Shown here: positions 51,201 through 61,230 of the stretch, piece by piece
How positions within the stretch are numbered: the first letter of the stretch is position 1
How the letters are laid out: every line of letters begins with the position of its first letter
From: an uncultured Pelagibacteraceae bacterium
GTDB taxonomy: Bacteria; Pseudomonadota; Alphaproteobacteria; Pelagibacterales; Pelagibacteraceae
Reading direction: 5' to 3'
Length of the DNA: 64,000 bases
Assembly (NCBI GenBank): GCA_902604175.1
Contig: CACKXR010000001.1
Span: 37,039 to 101,038 of the forward strand
Translations under genes and position numbers: made by a program
Notes under the pieces: model-generated
What the model was told of the DNA's origin: nothing
What the model saw: only the letters and a program-made list of their open reading frames with translations
The model's database searches: none

Positions 51201-53119
51201 TCCTCGTATTCTGTTTCTTCAGTTTTGGTTGATTTATTATTGTAAACATTTGCCATAATATCTGTTGATTTTGCATCATTAATATTTTCGGCTCTTTGAA
51301 TTGATTTTGATCTGCAGTAATAAAGGCTCTTCAAGCCTTTTTTCCAAGCATCAAAATGAATTTTATGAAGTTCTTTCTTATGAACATCTGCAGGTAAGAA
51401 TAAATTTACTGATTGTGCTTGAGATATAAAAGGAGTTCTGTCTCCACTCAACTCAATAATCCAATTTTGATTTAATTCGAATGCCGTTTTAAAAACGTCT
51501 TTTTCTAAATCAGTTAAAAAGTCTAAATGCGACACCGAACCTTGGTTTGTTGTAATACTCGACCAAGTTTCATCATCATTTTTACCGTGGCTATCTAATA
51601 TCTCTTCCAAATATCTATTTTTAACGTTAAATGAACCTGACAATGTCTTATGTGTATAACTATTAGCAGCAATTGGTTCTACTCCTGGCGATGCTCCACC
51701 ACAAATAATAGAAATTGAGGCTGTTGGTGCTATTGCTGTTTTGTTAGAAAATCTCTCTTGATAACCATATTCTGCAGCATCAGGACATGCACCTCTTTCT
51801 TCTGCTAGATCTTTTGAAGCCTGATTTACTTTTGCATCTATATCCTTAAATATTTTTTTATTCCAAGACTTTGCCATTACAGATTCTAAAGGAATTCTAT
51901 TTTTTTGTAGAAATGAATGGAAACCCATCACGCCTAAACCAACACTTCGTTCTCTTTCAGCTGAGTACTTTGCATCTTTAAATTGGTCTGGAGCTTTATT
52001 GATGAAATCTGATAAGACATTATCTAAAAATCTCATGACATCACTAATCATGTTTGGATCGTCTTTCCACTCATCATATTTTTCTAAATTTAAAGATGAT
52101 AAACAACAAACAGCTGTTCTATCTTTACCGTCTTTATCTATTCCTGTAGGCAGGGTAATCTCACTACATAGATTAGAAGTTTTAACTGTTAAATTTGCCA
52201 ACTTATGATGTTGAGGAATTTGTCTATTAACTGTATCAATATAAATTATATAAGGTTCACCTGTCTCAATTCTTGCAGTCAATAGTCTTATCCATAAATT
52301 TCTTGCTGAAATAGTTTGTTGAACTGTTCCATCAGCAGGACTTTTTAAAGCCCATTGTTCGTCAGTTTCAACAGCTCTCATGAATGCATCTGAAATTAAA
52401 ACACCATGATGTAAATTTAATGCTTTTCTATTTGGATCACCCCCTGTTGGTCTTCTCATTTCTATAAACTCTTCTATTTCTGGATGATCAACTGGGAGGT
52501 AACAAGCAGCAGAACCTCTTCTTAAAGAACCTTGGCTAATTGCCATAGTTAATGAGTCCATAACTTTAATAAATGGAATTATTCCTGATGTCTTTCCTAC
52601 TTTACCAATTTTTTCACCAATAGATCTTAAATTACCCCAATAACTTCCAATACCACCACCTTTAGCTGCAAGCCAAACATTTTCACTCCATAAATCTAAA
52701 ATGCCATCTAAACTATCTGATGCTTCATTTAAAAAACAAGAAATAGGTAATCCTCTTTTAGTTCCACCATTTGATAAAACAGGTGTTGCTGGCATAAACC
52801 AAAGGTTGCTTATGTAGTTATAAATTCTCTGTGCATGAAGATTGTCATCAGCGTATGAGCTTGCAACTCTAGCAAATAGATCTTGATAAGATTCATTATG
52901 ACCAAGATATCTATCTTTTAAAGTTGCTTTACCAAAATTAGTTAAATTTACATCTTTTGAACGATCAATCTTAATAATGATGCCTTTGTCATTTTGAAAG
53001 AGCTCTGTTTCGTTGTTTAACGAGAAAAGATCAGGTCTTTTATCTTTTGAAACTTCATTAACTTGAGGGCTATATTCAGAGACAGCTTTCTTAAGTGCCT
53101 GCGATAAAATTTTGTTCAT
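51182..53119 (-). CDS. nrdA: Ribonucleotide reductase alpha subunit (start placed at MNKILSQAL)
   Basis: LSNGGTKRGLPISCF, GGGIGSYWGNLRSIG, C-terminal CLSCQ. Confidence 0.95.
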   Translation of the reverse strand: MNKILSQALKKAVSEYSPQVNEVSKDKRPDLFSLNNETELFQNDKGIIIKIDRSKDVNLTNFGKATLKDRYLGHNESYQDLFARVASSYADDNLHAQRIYNYISNLWFMPATPVLSNGGTKRGLPISCFLNEASDSLDGILDLWSENVWLAAKGGGIGSYWGNLRSIGEKIGKVGKTSGIIPFIKVMDSLTMAISQGSLRRGSAACYLPVDHPEIEEFIEMRRPTGGDPNRKALNLHHGVLISDAFMRAVETDEQWALKSPADGTVQQTISARNLWIRLLTARIETGEPYIIYIDTVNRQIPQHHKLANLTVKTSNLCSEITLPTGIDKDGKDRTAVCCLSSLNLEKYDEWKDDPNMISDVMRFLDNVLSDFINKAPDQFKDAKYSAERERSVGLGVMGFHSFLQKNRIPLESVMAKSWNKKIFKDIDAKVNQASKDLAEERGACPDAAEYGYQERFSNKTAIAPTASISIICGGASPGVEPIAANSYTHKTLSGSFNVKNRYLEEILDSHGKNDDETWSSITTNQGSVSHLDFLTDLEKDVFKTAFELNQNWIIELSGDRTPFISQAQSVNLFLPADVHKKELHKIHFDAWKKGLKSLYYCRSKSIQRAENINDAKSTDIMANVYNNKSTKTEETEYEECLSCQ

Positions 53120-53298
53120 AAATCTTGTTATATTTAGTTTATTTAACGAAAACAACTACATGTTGTAGGCGTTTTGACTTAATATACTATATAATCAGTA
53201 AATCAATAGAACATTTATAGAACATCAAAAATTATATATCAATAAAAAAAATTAAAAAATTTGAGTTAATTAACATAAAAGAGATAAAAAATTAACAA

Positions 53299-54753
53299 AT
53301 GACACAAAATATTAAAATTGATCCATATGGTTTTAGAGAATATGACGCCCGATGGTTGTATGAAAAAGACATAAATATCGCTGGAATTGAGAATCTTGGA
53401 AAAGGTTTAGGTACACAAATCATCACTCATACTAAGAAAAATAACCCAAGCGTTATTGTTGGACATGACTATCGTTCTTATAGCGAGGAAATAAAAACTG
53501 CTCTAAAAAAAGGATTGCTATCAACTGGTTGCAATGTTGAAGATATTGGATTGTCATTATCACCAATGGTTTATTTTGCTCAATTTAATTTAAACTCTGA
53601 TGCTGTTGCAATGGTGACTGCAAGTCATAATGAAAATGGATGGACTGGAGTTAAAATGGGTATCAAAAAAGGATTAACTCATGCGCCTGAAGAAATGAAG
53701 GAATTAAAAGAAATAACTTTAAAAGAGAAATTTATATTGGGTCAAGGAATTGAAAAACTAATTGAAAATTTCCAACAAGTTTACAAGGAAGATTTAATTA
53801 AAAAAAATAAAATTAATAAAAAAATAAGAGCAGTTGTTGCATGTGGTAATGGAACTGCAGGTATATTTGCTCCAGATATCCTGAGGGGAATAGGTTGTGA
53901 GGTAATTGAACTAGATTGCAATCTTGACTGGACATTTCCAAAGTATAATCCTAATCCTGAAGATTTAGAGATGCTTCATGAGATAGCAAAATCTGTTAAA
54001 GAAAATAACGCCGACATTGGTTTTGGTTTTGACGGGGATGGTGATAGAGTTGGAGTAATTGACAATAAGGGTAATGAAATATTCTCAGATAAAATTGGTT
54101 TATTAATTGCTAGAAATTTATCTACAAAACATCAAAATTCAAAGTTTGTGGTAGACGTTAAATCTACAGGCTTGTACTCAAAAGATAAAGTATTAGTAGA
54201 AAATAACTGTAATACCATTTATTGGAAAACAGGTCATTCACATATTAAAAGAAAAGTTAACACAGAAAAAGCTTTAGCTGGCTTTGAAAAAAGTGGACAT
54301 TTCTTTTTTAATCAACCTTTAGGTTATGGATATGACGATGGAATTAATTCTGCAATTCAAGTCTGTCATTTATTAAATAACCAAAATAAAGAAATGAGCG
54401 AAATTATTGAAGAATTACCTATCACCTATCAATCACCTACTATGGCCCCTTTTTGTAAAGATGAGGAAAAATATCAAGTAGTAGAAGAATTAGTAAAACG
54501 AGTGGAGCAAGTTAAAAATAAAAAAATTAAAATCGATAATCAAACTATTGTAGAGATTTTAACAATTAATGGAATTAGATTTTCTTTTGAGGATGGTTCG
54601 TGGGGTTTAATCAGGGCATCATCAAATAAACCATCTTTAGTTGTTGTTACTGAAAGTCCAACATCAAATGAAAGGAAAAAAAAAATTTTTGATTTTATTG
54701 ATGATTTACTTAAAAAAACTGGAAAAATTGGTGATTTTGACCAAAAAATATAA
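53299..54753 (+). CDS. Phosphomannomutase/phosphoglucomutase
   Basis: YGFREYDARWLY, VTASHNENGWTGVKMG, FGFDGDGDRVGVID, GFEKSGHFFF. Confidence 0.93.
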   Translation: MTQNIKIDPYGFREYDARWLYEKDINIAGIENLGKGLGTQIITHTKKNNPSVIVGHDYRSYSEEIKTALKKGLLSTGCNVEDIGLSLSPMVYFAQFNLNSDAVAMVTASHNENGWTGVKMGIKKGLTHAPEEMKELKEITLKEKFILGQGIEKLIENFQQVYKEDLIKKNKINKKIRAVVACGNGTAGIFAPDILRGIGCEVIELDCNLDWTFPKYNPNPEDLEMLHEIAKSVKENNADIGFGFDGDGDRVGVIDNKGNEIFSDKIGLLIARNLSTKHQNSKFVVDVKSTGLYSKDKVLVENNCNTIYWKTGHSHIKRKVNTEKALAGFEKSGHFFFNQPLGYGYDDGINSAIQVCHLLNNQNKEMSEIIEELPITYQSPTMAPFCKDEEKYQVVEELVKRVEQVKNKKIKIDNQTIVEILTINGIRFSFEDGSWGLIRASSNKPSLVVVTESPTSNERKKKIFDFIDDLLKKTGKIGDFDQKI

Positions 54754-54824
54754 AAGTTAATAAACCTTATTTTCAACTATTAAGTGTTCTTAAAATAGTA
54801 AAGAATCATTTAAATTTAAGGGGT

Positions 54825-54862
54825 GAGGTGATGGAGGGAGACTGAAATCACCTCTTTTTTTT
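54825..54862 (+). terminator. Rho-independent terminator downstream of phosphomannomutase gene
   Basis: gaggtgat...atcacctc stem followed by T8. Confidence 0.8.
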
Positions 54863-54902
54863 GGCAGATTTATAAAATTTAATTTTCCTGTATATCTATG
54901 TA

Positions 54903-55103
54903 ATGGCAGATAAAAAAATAAGATCAGTTGCAAAAACTTTTTCTTGGAGACTTTTTATTTTTATTTATTGGATGATATTTGGCTACATCTATACAGGTAC
55001 ATTTATCGGAGCTGGAATATTAGGCGTGGGCTCAATTATTCCACTGTTTTTCTATTATTTTCACGAGAGAATTTGGAATAAAGTTAAATGGGGTACCAAT
55101 TAA
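54903..55103 (+). CDS. DUF2061-like small membrane protein
   Basis: RSVAKTFSWRLFIFIYWMIFGYIYTGTF...FYYFHERIWNKVKWG. Confidence 0.75.
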   Translation: MADKKIRSVAKTFSWRLFIFIYWMIFGYIYTGTFIGAGILGVGSIIPLFFYYFHERIWNKVKWGTN

Positions 55104-56413
55104 ATAAACTTTTTAAGTTTATCTGAGACTATTACTTTTTTGTTATTTATATAATCCTCGTGGTTTTTCTCGATATTCTTGAGTTCGTATAAGTAATTAA
55201 CCATAACACCAAAAGATCTGTTAAAACCAACCTCTGAAACATTAGCGTTTATATTTATATCTTCAACTATAGCCCCGTTTCCTAAATGAAATCTCGTGAC
55301 ATCATTGATAGGTAATTGTTTATGATTTTTTTCATTTATTAAATAATGGGCAACTAATTTTAAAATTGCATCTTTATTAGACACAATTCTTGTGTCACCA
55401 ATTTTTAAATCTGGAGATTTTAAGAAAGATATATTTTCTAGTGGAATGTTTCCTAGAATATTTTTTATTTTATTGTCTTCCAAATATGAGAACCAATCTC
55501 TAAAGCCTGGTATAGGTGACAAGGTTCCAAAATGTTTTATATCAGGCAATTCTTCTTGAATTTCATAAACAACTCTTTTAATTAAAAAATTTCCTAAAGT
55601 AACTCTTGACAAACCTTCTTGGCAATTACTTATTGAATAGAATGTTGCAGTGTCATATGTTTTATTACCTGTTGAGTGCGGCTTAGTAATTTCTTGGATT
55701 GATTTACCAAGACCATTTGTAAGTGCTACTTGAACAAATATTATTGGCTCATCCTCAAGTGCTGGATGAAAATATGAAAAAAATCTTCTATCCTCCCCTA
55801 GTCTTCTCTTAAGTTCATCCATATCTTTAATTTTATGAACTCTCTCATATTTCATAATTTTTTCTAAAACTGCTGCTTTTGTATCCCAGGTAATTTTAGC
55901 TAATCTCAAAAAACCTGGATTAAACCATGATTTAAATAATTCTCTTAAATCATCATCTAAAGGTTTTAATTCTGAATTTTCTTTTAATACTTTTAATAAA
56001 TCTTCTCTTAATGATACTATGGTAGAAATTCCATTTGGAGCCATATTCATTCTTCTAAACAATTCTCTTCTCTTTCCCTCAGATATTATAAATAAATTAA
56101 ATAAATTTTTATCGTTCTGAGTATTTTGATAAATTTCTATAGCCTCTGATACCTTAGTGTGACTAGGTTTGAATTTCTCATTTATCTTCTTAAAAAATGC
56201 TAGCTTATTTTCAGGTGTAAGAGTTTGATAAAGATCTGTCACGTCCCTTGCGACAGTAATACCAAAGGCTGCACCTTTGTTAGAAATTAAGTCATCACAT
56301 AATGACAATATTGTTTCTAAATCATTTTTTTTGAGCTCTTTTTTTTTGAATAATTTTTGACCTACATCAGCGATGGATGAAATTATATCTTTTAAATTAA
56401 AAATGTTTTTCAT
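55100..56413 (-). CDS. Malonyl-CoA decarboxylase
   Basis: ITWDTKAAVLEKIMKYERVHKIKDMDELKRRLGEDRRFFSYFHPALEDEPIIFVQVALTNGL; ATFYSISNCQEGLSRVTLGNFLIK; FGTLSPIPGF. Confidence 0.93.
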   Translation of the reverse strand: MKNIFNLKDIISSIADVGQKLFKKKELKKNDLETILSLCDDLISNKGAAFGITVARDVTDLYQTLTPENKLAFFKKINEKFKPSHTKVSEAIEIYQNTQNDKNLFNLFIISEGKRRELFRRMNMAPNGISTIVSLREDLLKVLKENSELKPLDDDLRELFKSWFNPGFLRLAKITWDTKAAVLEKIMKYERVHKIKDMDELKRRLGEDRRFFSYFHPALEDEPIIFVQVALTNGLGKSIQEITKPHSTGNKTYDTATFYSISNCQEGLSRVTLGNFLIKRVVYEIQEELPDIKHFGTLSPIPGFRDWFSYLEDNKIKNILGNIPLENISFLKSPDLKIGDTRIVSNKDAILKLVAHYLINEKNHKQLPINDVTRFHLGNGAIVEDININANVSEVGFNRSFGVMVNYLYELKNIEKNHEDYINNKKVIVSDKLKKFI

Positions 56414-56415
56414 AT

Positions 56416-57252
56416 TTAGTTGATACTTAAATATTCATAAAAAGATCTAATAGAAACAATTATTAAAAATGTTCCAAAAATTTTACTTAATAAGCTCTTA
56501 TTAATTTTATATACTGCTTTAGCACCTATACGCGCCATTATCATCGTCACAGGCACAAATACAATAAAACCTAATAAATTTATATATCCCAAACTAAAAG
56601 GTGCATTAATATTATTAATAATTTTACCACTAATTATCATTGTGGTGGTACCGGTAACTGCTATCAAGAAACCAACTGCTGCTGCAGTTCCAATAGATTT
56701 TCTAATGTCATAACCAAAAGTTCTCATAAAAGGAACCATTAATGATCCACCACCTATTCCAAGTGGCACAGAAATAAACCCAATTACAATTCCTGAGATA
56801 TTTTTAATTAAATCTGATATTTTCTTAGGGTTTTCAACAAGCTTCTCTCTTAAAAAAATAAAAAATACTCCCACTAAAAAAGCAAAAATTGAAAAAAATA
56901 AAACTAACGCAGGTGTTTTTAAATTAACAGCTAAAAATGTTCCTGCTATTACTCCTGCTAAAATAAATATTCCAAAAGATTTAACCATTTTAAAATCTAC
57001 AGCATCAAATTCCATATGTGTTTTTGTTGAGATAATTGATGTTGGAACGATAATTGCTAACGAAGTTCCAACGGAAAGATGCATTCTAGTAACAATATCA
57101 AAATCTAAAACCGAGAAAGCATAATATAATGCTGGAACCATTATTATTCCTCCACCGACACCTAATAAGCCTGCCATAAAACCAGCGACTGCTGCAGCAA
57201 TTGCTAAAACAACTAATAAATTTATAATTTCGTTAATGTTTGAAATATCCAT
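56416..57252 (-). CDS. TauE/SafE family sulfite/organosulfonate (anion) exporter
   Basis: AGFMAGLLGVGGGIIMVPAL and repeated GIGGGSLMVPFM. Confidence 0.9.
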   Translation of the reverse strand: MDISNINEIINLLVVLAIAAAVAGFMAGLLGVGGGIIMVPALYYAFSVLDFDIVTRMHLSVGTSLAIIVPTSIISTKTHMEFDAVDFKMVKSFGIFILAGVIAGTFLAVNLKTPALVLFFSIFAFLVGVFFIFLREKLVENPKKISDLIKNISGIVIGFISVPLGIGGGSLMVPFMRTFGYDIRKSIGTAAAVGFLIAVTGTTTMIISGKIINNINAPFSLGYINLLGFIVFVPVTMIMARIGAKAVYKINKSLLSKIFGTFLIIVSIRSFYEYLSIN

Positions 57253-58256
57253 TATGTATTTGCCTGATTTGCTTTTTCATTATTTTGAACAATTGTCATA
57301 ATATGTTTTGTTTTTTGAAAATCAGATTCACGAGCCATTAAATTATCACTTAGATATCTTTTCCATTCTTTTGATCCTATTTGACCGTGATATAAACCAA
57401 CAGTATGTCTCATTATATGATTAACTTTTGTTCCTAATTTAACTTCTTTTTCAACGTATTCTAGAAGCTGCTCAACCACTTGCTCTCTGGTAGGATAAGT
57501 TTTTGTGTTAAATATTTCTTTTTCTATTTCTACTAATGAATATGGGTTTTGATATATAGATCTTCCAATCATTACTCCATCACAATAATTTAAATGATTA
57601 TTAATTTCATCTATTCTAGATATGCCCCCATTAATAATTATTTCTAAATCCGGGTTCTGTTTTTTAATTTCATAAACCATATTGTAATTGAGTTTTGGAA
57701 TATTTAGATTCTGCTTTGGTGAAAGTCCTGTTAACATTGCTTTTCTAGCGTGTAAAATAAATGTTTTTGTACCCACATCTCTCATTTTATGTATAAAATT
57801 ATTTAAGTATTCATAGCTTTCTATATTATCAAATCCTATTCTAGTTTTAGCGGTAACTGGAATTTTACATGAATTGACCATAGCGCTTATGCATTCGGCT
57901 ACAAGGTCAGGCTCTTTCATTAAACAAGCACCAAACATATTTTTTTGGACCTTTTTGCTGGGACAACCTAAATTAATATTGATTTCATCATAGCCCATAT
58001 CTTCTGCAATCTTCGCAACTTCAGCTAACTCTTCTTTATTTGATCCACCAACCTGCAATGCTAGTGGTTTTTCCTCAGGACTATAAGATAAAATTTTTTT
58101 TCTTTCACCATGTAATGCAGATTTTGTAGCAACCATTTCGGTATAAAGCATTACGTTTTTACTCATTAATCTTAAGAAAAAACGATCATGTCTATCTGTG
58201 CAATCCATCATTGGAGCCACAGAAATTTTTCTATTGATTTTATTATTAGTATCCAA
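57252..58256 (-). CDS. dusA: tRNA-dihydrouridine synthase A
   Basis: ISVAPMMDCTDRHDRFFLRLMSKN, INLGCPSKKVQKNMFGACLM, INGGISRIDE. Confidence 0.95.
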   Translation of the reverse strand: MDTNNKINRKISVAPMMDCTDRHDRFFLRLMSKNVMLYTEMVATKSALHGERKKILSYSPEEKPLALQVGGSNKEELAEVAKIAEDMGYDEININLGCPSKKVQKNMFGACLMKEPDLVAECISAMVNSCKIPVTAKTRIGFDNIESYEYLNNFIHKMRDVGTKTFILHARKAMLTGLSPKQNLNIPKLNYNMVYEIKKQNPDLEIIINGGISRIDEINNHLNYCDGVMIGRSIYQNPYSLVEIEKEIFNTKTYPTREQVVEQLLEYVEKEVKLGTKVNHIMRHTVGLYHGQIGSKEWKRYLSDNLMARESDFQKTKHIMTIVQNNEKANQANT

Positions 58257-59577
58257 GAGGTTTACCCATTATTTTATCAGGAAGCCATGTAACTATCTCT
58301 GGAAAGATACACAAAATTAAAATTGCCAATCCCATTATGATCATAAATGGTATAGAGCCTTTTAAAATTTCTGACAAACTTACATCTGGGGTAATGCCTT
58401 TTATTATATAAAGATTTAATCCAACTGGTGGGGTTATTAATCCTATCTCCATATTAATAGTAAATACAATTGCAAACCAATATGGGTCAAAACCTAATGT
58501 AGTAATTACTGGTAATAATATAGCAGAAGTCATAACGATAACCGCTACCGGAGGTAAAAAGAAACCAGCTATCAAAAGAAATATATTTATTAAAAGAAAT
58601 ACAACCCATTTGTTTGAACTTAGTTCAACCATGCTCTGGGCTAAAGACTGAGTTACATAAAGTTGGGAAAGTGTAAAAGCAAAAAGGTAAGATGCTGCAA
58701 TGATAAACATTATCATTACACTTTCCTTCATTGAAACTTTTACAATATTCCATATTTTTTTTGGTTGATAAATTTTATAAACAATTGCTATCAATACAAA
58801 AACCAAGAATGCTCCAACACCTGATGCCTCTGATGGAGTTGCAACACCACCATACAACACATATAAAACACCTGCTATAATAGCTAAGAATGGAAGAACT
58901 CTTGGTAATACTTCGAGTTTTTCTCTTAAGGTTGGAGGTGTTCTATTTTTTAGAGCTTTGGCGGAATCTTTATCGATAAAATAACTATGTATAAGAGCCC
59001 ATATGGCAAACATACCTGCCAGCATAAATCCTGGAACTAAACCACATAAGAACAATCTACCAATGGATGTACCAGTTGCAATTCCATAAACAATTAAAAC
59101 TATACTTGGAGGAATAAGAACTCCCAGAGTTCCACCTGCTGCTATAGTACCAGTAGCAATTTGATCAGAGTAACCTCTTTTTCTCATCTCAGGTATTCCC
59201 ATTGTTCCAATCGCTGCACATGTAGCTGGACTAGATCCACTTAAAGCTGCAAAAATAGAACAAGCACCTATGTTAGAAATAACTAAGCCTCCTGGAAGTC
59301 TCCAAAGCCACCTATCTAAGCCAGTATATAAATCTTTCCCCGCTGGCGAATTGGCTACAGCCATGCCCATTAAAATAAACATTGGTATCGAAAGTAAGAC
59401 AAATGAATTTAGTCCTGCATAAAACGTTTCTGCAAAAACGTCTAACATTTGAAAACCTTCAAACGACACTAAGAGTACTATTGATACAAAGCTTAGACCA
59501 AATGCAATTGGAATTCCTGAAAAAAGAACTATTAAAGTAAAAACTGCAACAATTATAGCTATTATTAATGGGTCCAT
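58246..59577 (-). CDS. dctM: TRAP transporter large permease (DctM)
   Basis: 443 aa, 12-TM; GTMGIPEMRKRGYSDQIATGTIAAGGTLGVLIPPSIVLIVYG. Confidence 0.94.
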   Translation of the reverse strand: MDPLIIAIIVAVFTLIVLFSGIPIAFGLSFVSIVLLVSFEGFQMLDVFAETFYAGLNSFVLLSIPMFILMGMAVANSPAGKDLYTGLDRWLWRLPGGLVISNIGACSIFAALSGSSPATCAAIGTMGIPEMRKRGYSDQIATGTIAAGGTLGVLIPPSIVLIVYGIATGTSIGRLFLCGLVPGFMLAGMFAIWALIHSYFIDKDSAKALKNRTPPTLREKLEVLPRVLPFLAIIAGVLYVLYGGVATPSEASGVGAFLVFVLIAIVYKIYQPKKIWNIVKVSMKESVMIMFIIAASYLFAFTLSQLYVTQSLAQSMVELSSNKWVVFLLINIFLLIAGFFLPPVAVIVMTSAILLPVITTLGFDPYWFAIVFTINMEIGLITPPVGLNLYIIKGITPDVSLSEILKGSIPFMIIMGLAILILCIFPEIVTWLPDKIMGKPLGY

Positions 59578-59580
59578 TTT

Positions 59581-60069
59581 TTAGTCTGCCTCGTCGGTTA
59601 ACTTAATGATTTCTGCAATGTACTGAAGTATCATTAAAATAGCTCCAATCATCATTGATGAATAAGGTATCCATAATGGAGGATCCCAAACTGTACCGGT
59701 TGAGTAATTTTTAGTAAATGCCTCTTCAACCATCAAAAAACCAAAATAAAATAGAATTAAAAAAAATAATAAACTTACTAATGATGTAAAGATTTTTAAT
59801 CTTATAACGTTTTTTGATGACAAAAAATCATATATCCATTCCATACTTACGTGTGCCTTCTCACTTAAGACATATGCGCTGCCAATGAAAGTAGATGCAA
59901 CTAACAACATTGTTACTAGCTCAGTTTGCCATGTAATCGCTCTTTGAAAGAAGTACCTCTCAAATACTAATTCAACAATTACCAAAATTGATAAAAGTAA
60001 AGCTAAAACTGCAAACGCTCCACAAGCTTTAGCTGTAAAATTACAAAATTTTAAATATTTATTTTTCAT
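59581..60069 (-). CDS. dctQ: TRAP transporter small permease (DctQ)
   Basis: 4-TM, WQTELVTMLLVASTFIGSAYVLSEKAHVSMEWIYD. Confidence 0.92.
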   Translation of the reverse strand: MKNKYLKFCNFTAKACGAFAVLALLLSILVIVELVFERYFFQRAITWQTELVTMLLVASTFIGSAYVLSEKAHVSMEWIYDFLSSKNVIRLKIFTSLVSLLFFLILFYFGFLMVEEAFTKNYSTGTVWDPPLWIPYSSMMIGAILMILQYIAEIIKLTDEAD

Positions 60070-60106
60070 AAAAAAAAACCCCTACTTATTTTGATAAATA
60101 GGGGTT
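60070..60106 (-). terminator. Intercistronic terminator-like hairpin between dctP and dctQ
   Basis: Minus strand AACCCCTATTTAT-CAAA-ATAAGTAGGGGTT with one mismatch, then U9 and ATG. Confidence 0.85.
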
Positions 60107-60120
60107 CTTTATATATTACT

Positions 60121-61131
60121 TTATTTAACTGCCAAAGCCATTTCCATTAGTTTATCTCCACCTGGAACTTTCTCAGCAAAAGCTTTATGAGAAGATTTTT
60201 TTGCAATCTCTACCCATGCGGCGTGATCTTTCTCGTCCATGTAGACTAATTTAACGCCTGCAGCTTTATATGCATCCTCAAACTTTTTATCCAAATTCTC
60301 AACTTGAGCTGTCATATATTTTTCAGCTACTTTACCAGCAGCCATAAGTGCTTTTTGTTGTTTTGAATTTAAAGCATCATATGATTTTTTAGACATTAGA
60401 ATTGGTTCATACATAAACCATAATCCAAATTTTCCTGGAGGTGTTGCACAAGTTACTTGCTCATAAATTTTATAACTAACAAAACTTCCTGAGCTAGTAT
60501 TTGCACCTGTTAATACACCTGTTTGAAGACCAGTATAAATTTCAGATGAAGGCATGCTTTGAATACCTGCGCCTGCTGCTTCTAACATTTGGTTAAACGC
60601 TTTTCCTGCAGCTCTCATAACTTGCCCTTTTGCATCGCTTGGATTTTTGATGCATTTAGACTTAGAAGCAAATCCACCACCTAACCAAGCATCAGATAAA
60701 ACAACTACACCCGCATCAGTTATAATTCTTTTAATTTCAGTCATCATAGGACCTTTATTAAATCTTAAAGCGTGATCATGATTTTTTACAGTACCTGGCA
60801 TTAAAGTTGCATCAAATTCTGGATGGAATTTTGAGGCATATGCTAAAGGAAAAGCAGAAATATCCAACTGACCAGTTGTCATTGGCTTCCACTGTTCTTT
60901 TGGTTTGTATAAAGATTTAGCTGGGTAGATTCTTATATCTATTCCAACATTAGCTTTTTTAACTTCGTCTGCAATTATTTGAACCATTTCGTGTCTCGGG
61001 TCAAATGAACCGTCAGCTCTTGGAGTTCCTGGCCATTGGTGACTTGCTTTTAAAGTTACAGCATAAGCAGAACCAATTAAAGTGAACGCAAGAATAAATG
61101 AAGTCAAACATAAAGATATTTTTTTAAACAT
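60121..61131 (-). CDS. dctP: TRAP transporter substrate-binding protein (DctP)
   Basis: Signal peptide; RIYPAKSLYKPKEQWKPMTTGQLDISAFPLAYASKFHPEF; GLQTGVLTGANTSSGSF. Confidence 0.92.
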   Translation of the reverse strand: MFKKISLCLTSFILAFTLIGSAYAVTLKASHQWPGTPRADGSFDPRHEMVQIIADEVKKANVGIDIRIYPAKSLYKPKEQWKPMTTGQLDISAFPLAYASKFHPEFDATLMPGTVKNHDHALRFNKGPMMTEIKRIITDAGVVVLSDAWLGGGFASKSKCIKNPSDAKGQVMRAAGKAFNQMLEAAGAGIQSMPSSEIYTGLQTGVLTGANTSSGSFVSYKIYEQVTCATPPGKFGLWFMYEPILMSKKSYDALNSKQQKALMAAGKVAEKYMTAQVENLDKKFEDAYKAAGVKLVYMDEKDHAAWVEIAKKSSHKAFAEKVPGGDKLMEMALAVK

Positions 61132-61230
61132 TTAATTCTCCCTCTATTGTTATTTATGATAGTTGTATTAAAATGAAGATATCGGTAAGAGTCAAGTTAA
61201 CAAAAGATACACTAATATTTAATACTATTT

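Noticed and set aside
53120-53155. N-terminal extension of nrdA to 53155
   Set aside because: MNKILSQAL at 53119 is a more plausible start; the extra 12 residues have no recognisable conservation.
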